Shown piece by piece: positions 28,210-30,385 of a stretch of DNA of 30,385 nucleotides; position 1 is the first letter of the stretch; the number at the start of each line of letters is the position of its first letter. The position numbers were made by a program, and so were the translations under genes. This DNA is from Chara braunii (lineage: Eukaryota; Streptophyta; Charophyceae; Charales; Characeae), in NCBI GenBank assembly GCA_003427395.1, contig BFEA01000203.1, positions 767,376-797,760 on the forward strand, written 5' to 3'. The notes beneath the pieces are model-generated. The model did no database searches. It saw only the letters and a program-made list of their open reading frames with translations, and was not told where the DNA came from.

Positions 28210-28736
28210 TGCACACACTCTTGTCGGTTTCATCCACTGCACACAAGTTTGTTTATGGTCTGCTGTCTATTTGGTGCGCACACGTATGTGATTCTTTCAG
28301 TTCCGGCATGCCAAGAGCTGTTGTGGAGCTATCCAGTGATGGAGATGGAAACGAAAGATGGAAGATATTGAGAGGTCCCAAGGTAAGGGCATGGGAGGAG
28401 GCAGAACTGCTTGATCAACCACTTCTCTTTAACCACCATTGCAAGGAGGGGGAAGATGATACAAAGCGAATTTACTCAATAACAACTCCTCAGATGGCTA
28501 TGACCAAGCAATGAGAGAGAAAATGAGGACAGGAGAAAATAAAAAAAATGGAGCTCTCTACAATGGAGACAGCTGGGAAGGCACTCAAAAAGCTCATAAA
28601 GTTTTCAAAGGAGACCGCTACCATCTTCCCCCAAATCAAACATGGGGTGCATGGTATTTTTACCTGCCCAAAGGAAGGAAATGGGGGAAGGCAGAATGAT
28701 CCATGCATCGAGATATTCAGAAATTTCAAATTTCAC
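28210..28736. other. No feature seen
   Basis: Probable intron or upstream DNA of the IPT/TIG gene. Short ORFs on both strands show no family resemblance. Confidence 0.5.
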
Positions 28737-28739
28737 ATA

Positions 28740-29207
28740 GGGCCTCGTTCCACACCACTCCGCTTTAGAAATACTTGAGAAATTCCTCGTTCCACACTGC
28801 ACTGCACTTGAGTTTCACCTTCCCTAATCGCGATTAGGCTTCCCGCCTCTCCCAGCGCCCGCCAAAAACGTAAAGTGCGGCTCAAGTGCGGCCCAGGCAA
28901 ATAGGTGATTTTTTCAAGTCACCTCTCCGGCCACACTTGAGCCGCACTTCAAAACGGCGCAAGTGAGAGCCAGGAGGCGGTTGTAGGCGCTGCACGTTCC
29001 CCCGTTTTTCCTTTTTTTTGTTTTACATCCCCCCTTCCCTCGCGCCAACAGCCTCTGCCACTTTCCCGCTCCTGTTTCGAGTGTGGAGTGGAGTGTAACG
29101 TCGAACCGTGCCAAGCTCAAGTGTTTTTTAATGACGATTACCCTGTGACGCAGCTCAAGTGCCGCACTTGAAATTGAAGTGGAGTGAAGTGGTGCGGAAC
29201 GAGGCCC
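28740..29207. mobile_element. 468-bp MITE with terminal inverted repeats and nested hairpin
   Basis: The left end GGGCCTCGTTCCACACCACT and the reverse complement of the right end, GGGCCTCGTTCCGCACCACT, differ at one base in 20. Flanks are ATA on both sides (28737-28739 and 29208-29210), a 3-bp target duplication. The GGGCC start and 3-bp duplication resemble PIF/Harbinger (Tourist-like) MITEs, though their target is usually TTA/TAA. A second inverted repeat sits inside (about 28875-28951, AAGTGCGGCTCAAGTGCGGC and its complement), and a second copy of the end motif CCTCGTTCCACACTGCACTG lies at 28796-28815. No transposase ORF. Confidence 0.85.
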
Positions 29208-29210
29208 ATA

Positions 29211-29744
29211 GATCTCCAACCCTCCCCCCAAAACAAAACGGCTTCCTGCAAAAAACTGCAAGCACCTTTCTCGGTACGCGTAGAACAGTTAGTTGGAAAA
29301 GTTCCCCCAATAACTTCTGAAGTTCCCTGGCTGTACACGGAGGCCATCTAACGGACTTTCACCAAAAGTGAATTCTCAATCGGTGCACAGCTTGCCATGA
29401 ACTTTCCCCGGCGGCCGATGCGCGTTAAGGGGTAGGATACCTCAAGGCCATCGTCAGATTTAGGGCTACAATGTTGCTTTGTAACATCAAGTGATGAAAT
29501 CGAGGCCACAGAGATGAGATGATGTCAAATGTTTAAGGATGGGATAACTTATGCCTAACCTGGGCGCGGTTTTGGCGGTGCAATTTTATGCTCAAGCGCT
29601 GATGCTCGTTGCCATACCGGGGCAACCAGCTAACCCTAATTCACACCGACTATGATGTGCGGAGGGGGAGCAGCATTTCTCCCAGAGAGAAGTAGTGTTC
29701 ACTTCAGGATACTTGAGGAAGATGTGCTGTTACTGGGAATTGGG
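29211..29744. other. No feature seen
   Basis: Unique-looking sequence between the MITE and the second LINE tail. No gene or repeat recognised. Confidence 0.5.
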
Positions 29745-29748
29745 TTTC

Positions 29749-30385
29749 TTTTTTTTTTTTTTTAACCTCTTGGCTCTGGATCCTACCATTCTGGGGAGCA
29801 ACAGTCCGGTTCCTTTTCCCCCGGCAAGTCAATTTGGAATACATGAGTGATTCACGCACGCTCCTCCCCATTATGGCTGGGAGGCCCGAGTGGACGGCAT
29901 TGATTACTTCCCTGAGGAAGGATATACCACCCCTCGCCCCTGCTTAAGTTAGCCTGTGCTACTTATTTTGTATGGCTGCTACCTGACTGTCTGGCCACAT
30001 TCCTGATCCTCTCAGCTGTGTTGTTCTTGAGTTGATGTGTTAGACTAGAGGTGCCTGGAACCCATGTGGCCTTCTTGAAATCTCTGCCTCTTTAAACCCG
30101 ACTTATCTTGTTTTTGTCTAGACCCTAAACCCTGAACCCTCGGCTGTGTATATCATGTCTTGGTGTGGTTGATGGGGTTGATCTGAAATCTAGGTGTCGC
30201 TTGAAAGGGCATTGTTTGGATTTCAGTGAGGGTGTTCTTGGAAGGGGCAGAGTTGAGATCTTGGGGGTAGTTGAGTTGGGTGATTTTCAGCTGGCTGTGG
30301 TGTACTCAGTGATGTAGGGGGTTTGTGCGAGAGGAGGGGACAGGAGGGGAGGGGAGGGGTGTTAGGAGGTTGAGGTGGTATGATG
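29749..30385 (-). mobile_element. 3' end of a second, inverted LINE of the same family
   Basis: A T15 run (29749-29763) is the poly(A) tail read from the other strand. From 29764 to about 30140 the reverse complement follows the 3' end of the LINE at 25860-26226 with many substitutions: AGCACAGGCTAACTTAAGCA, TCGGGCCTCCCAGCCATAAT and GGAACCGGACTGT are shared, as are both tail hairpins and the telomere-like words. Beyond about 30140 similarity is not clear by eye; this may be more 3' UTR or flanking DNA. No coding part is visible. Confidence 0.8.

Noticed and set aside
28914-29347. Minus-strand ORFs over the MITE
   Set aside because: They cross the MITE border and palindromes; no protein family is visible.

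Overview
The window looks like repeat-rich nuclear DNA of a streptophyte (land-plant lineage) organism. A charophyte alga such as Chara is my best guess, but this is inference and no marker gene settles it. Reasons: a host gene with consensus GT-AG introns; Ty3/gypsy elements with primer sites for tRNA-Asp and tRNA-iMet, as in plants; a plant-type LINE with a zf-RVT zinc finger; a U6 snRNA copy; TTTAGGG-like motifs. Scattered Ns, a gap of about 740 N (11911-12649) and long homopolymers mean that some frameshifts could be assembly errors.

Layout. (1) 1 to about 7500, minus strand: the 5' part of an unusual, decayed LTR retrotransposon. From right to left it has an LTR candidate, a tRNA-Asp-like primer site (4599-4616), a string of small overlapping ORFs, gag, a CCHC zinc knuckle and the start of an aspartic protease that runs off the left edge. 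The small ORFs fall into two protein families that I call A (about 164 aa) and B (about 90 aa). Four A and two B copies lie between primer site and gag. One more A and two more B copies lie on the far side of the primer site. I know neither family. (2) 7500-11910: no gene I can name, with short repeats and Ns, then the gap. (3) 13080-27850, minus strand: two exons (26729-27850, then 13080-13990) of a large extracellular protein with IPT/TIG domains. The splice sites agree in phase, which gives an intron of 12,738 bp. (4) Inside that intron lie a truncated Ty3/gypsy element on the same strand (about 14600-20990: LTR, tRNA-iMet primer site, gag, protease, RT, RNase H; no integrase or second LTR) and a LINE on the opposite strand (about 21014-26242), both heavily mutated. 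(5) 27851 to the end, probably an upstream intron of the same gene: a U6 retropseudogene (28083-28190), a 468-bp MITE with a 3-bp target duplication (28740-29207), and the 3' end of a second, inverted copy of the same LINE family (29749 onward).

Only the IPT/TIG gene is a likely intact host gene. The rest is mobile DNA and its debris. The least explained item is the tandem A/B ORF array ahead of gag.
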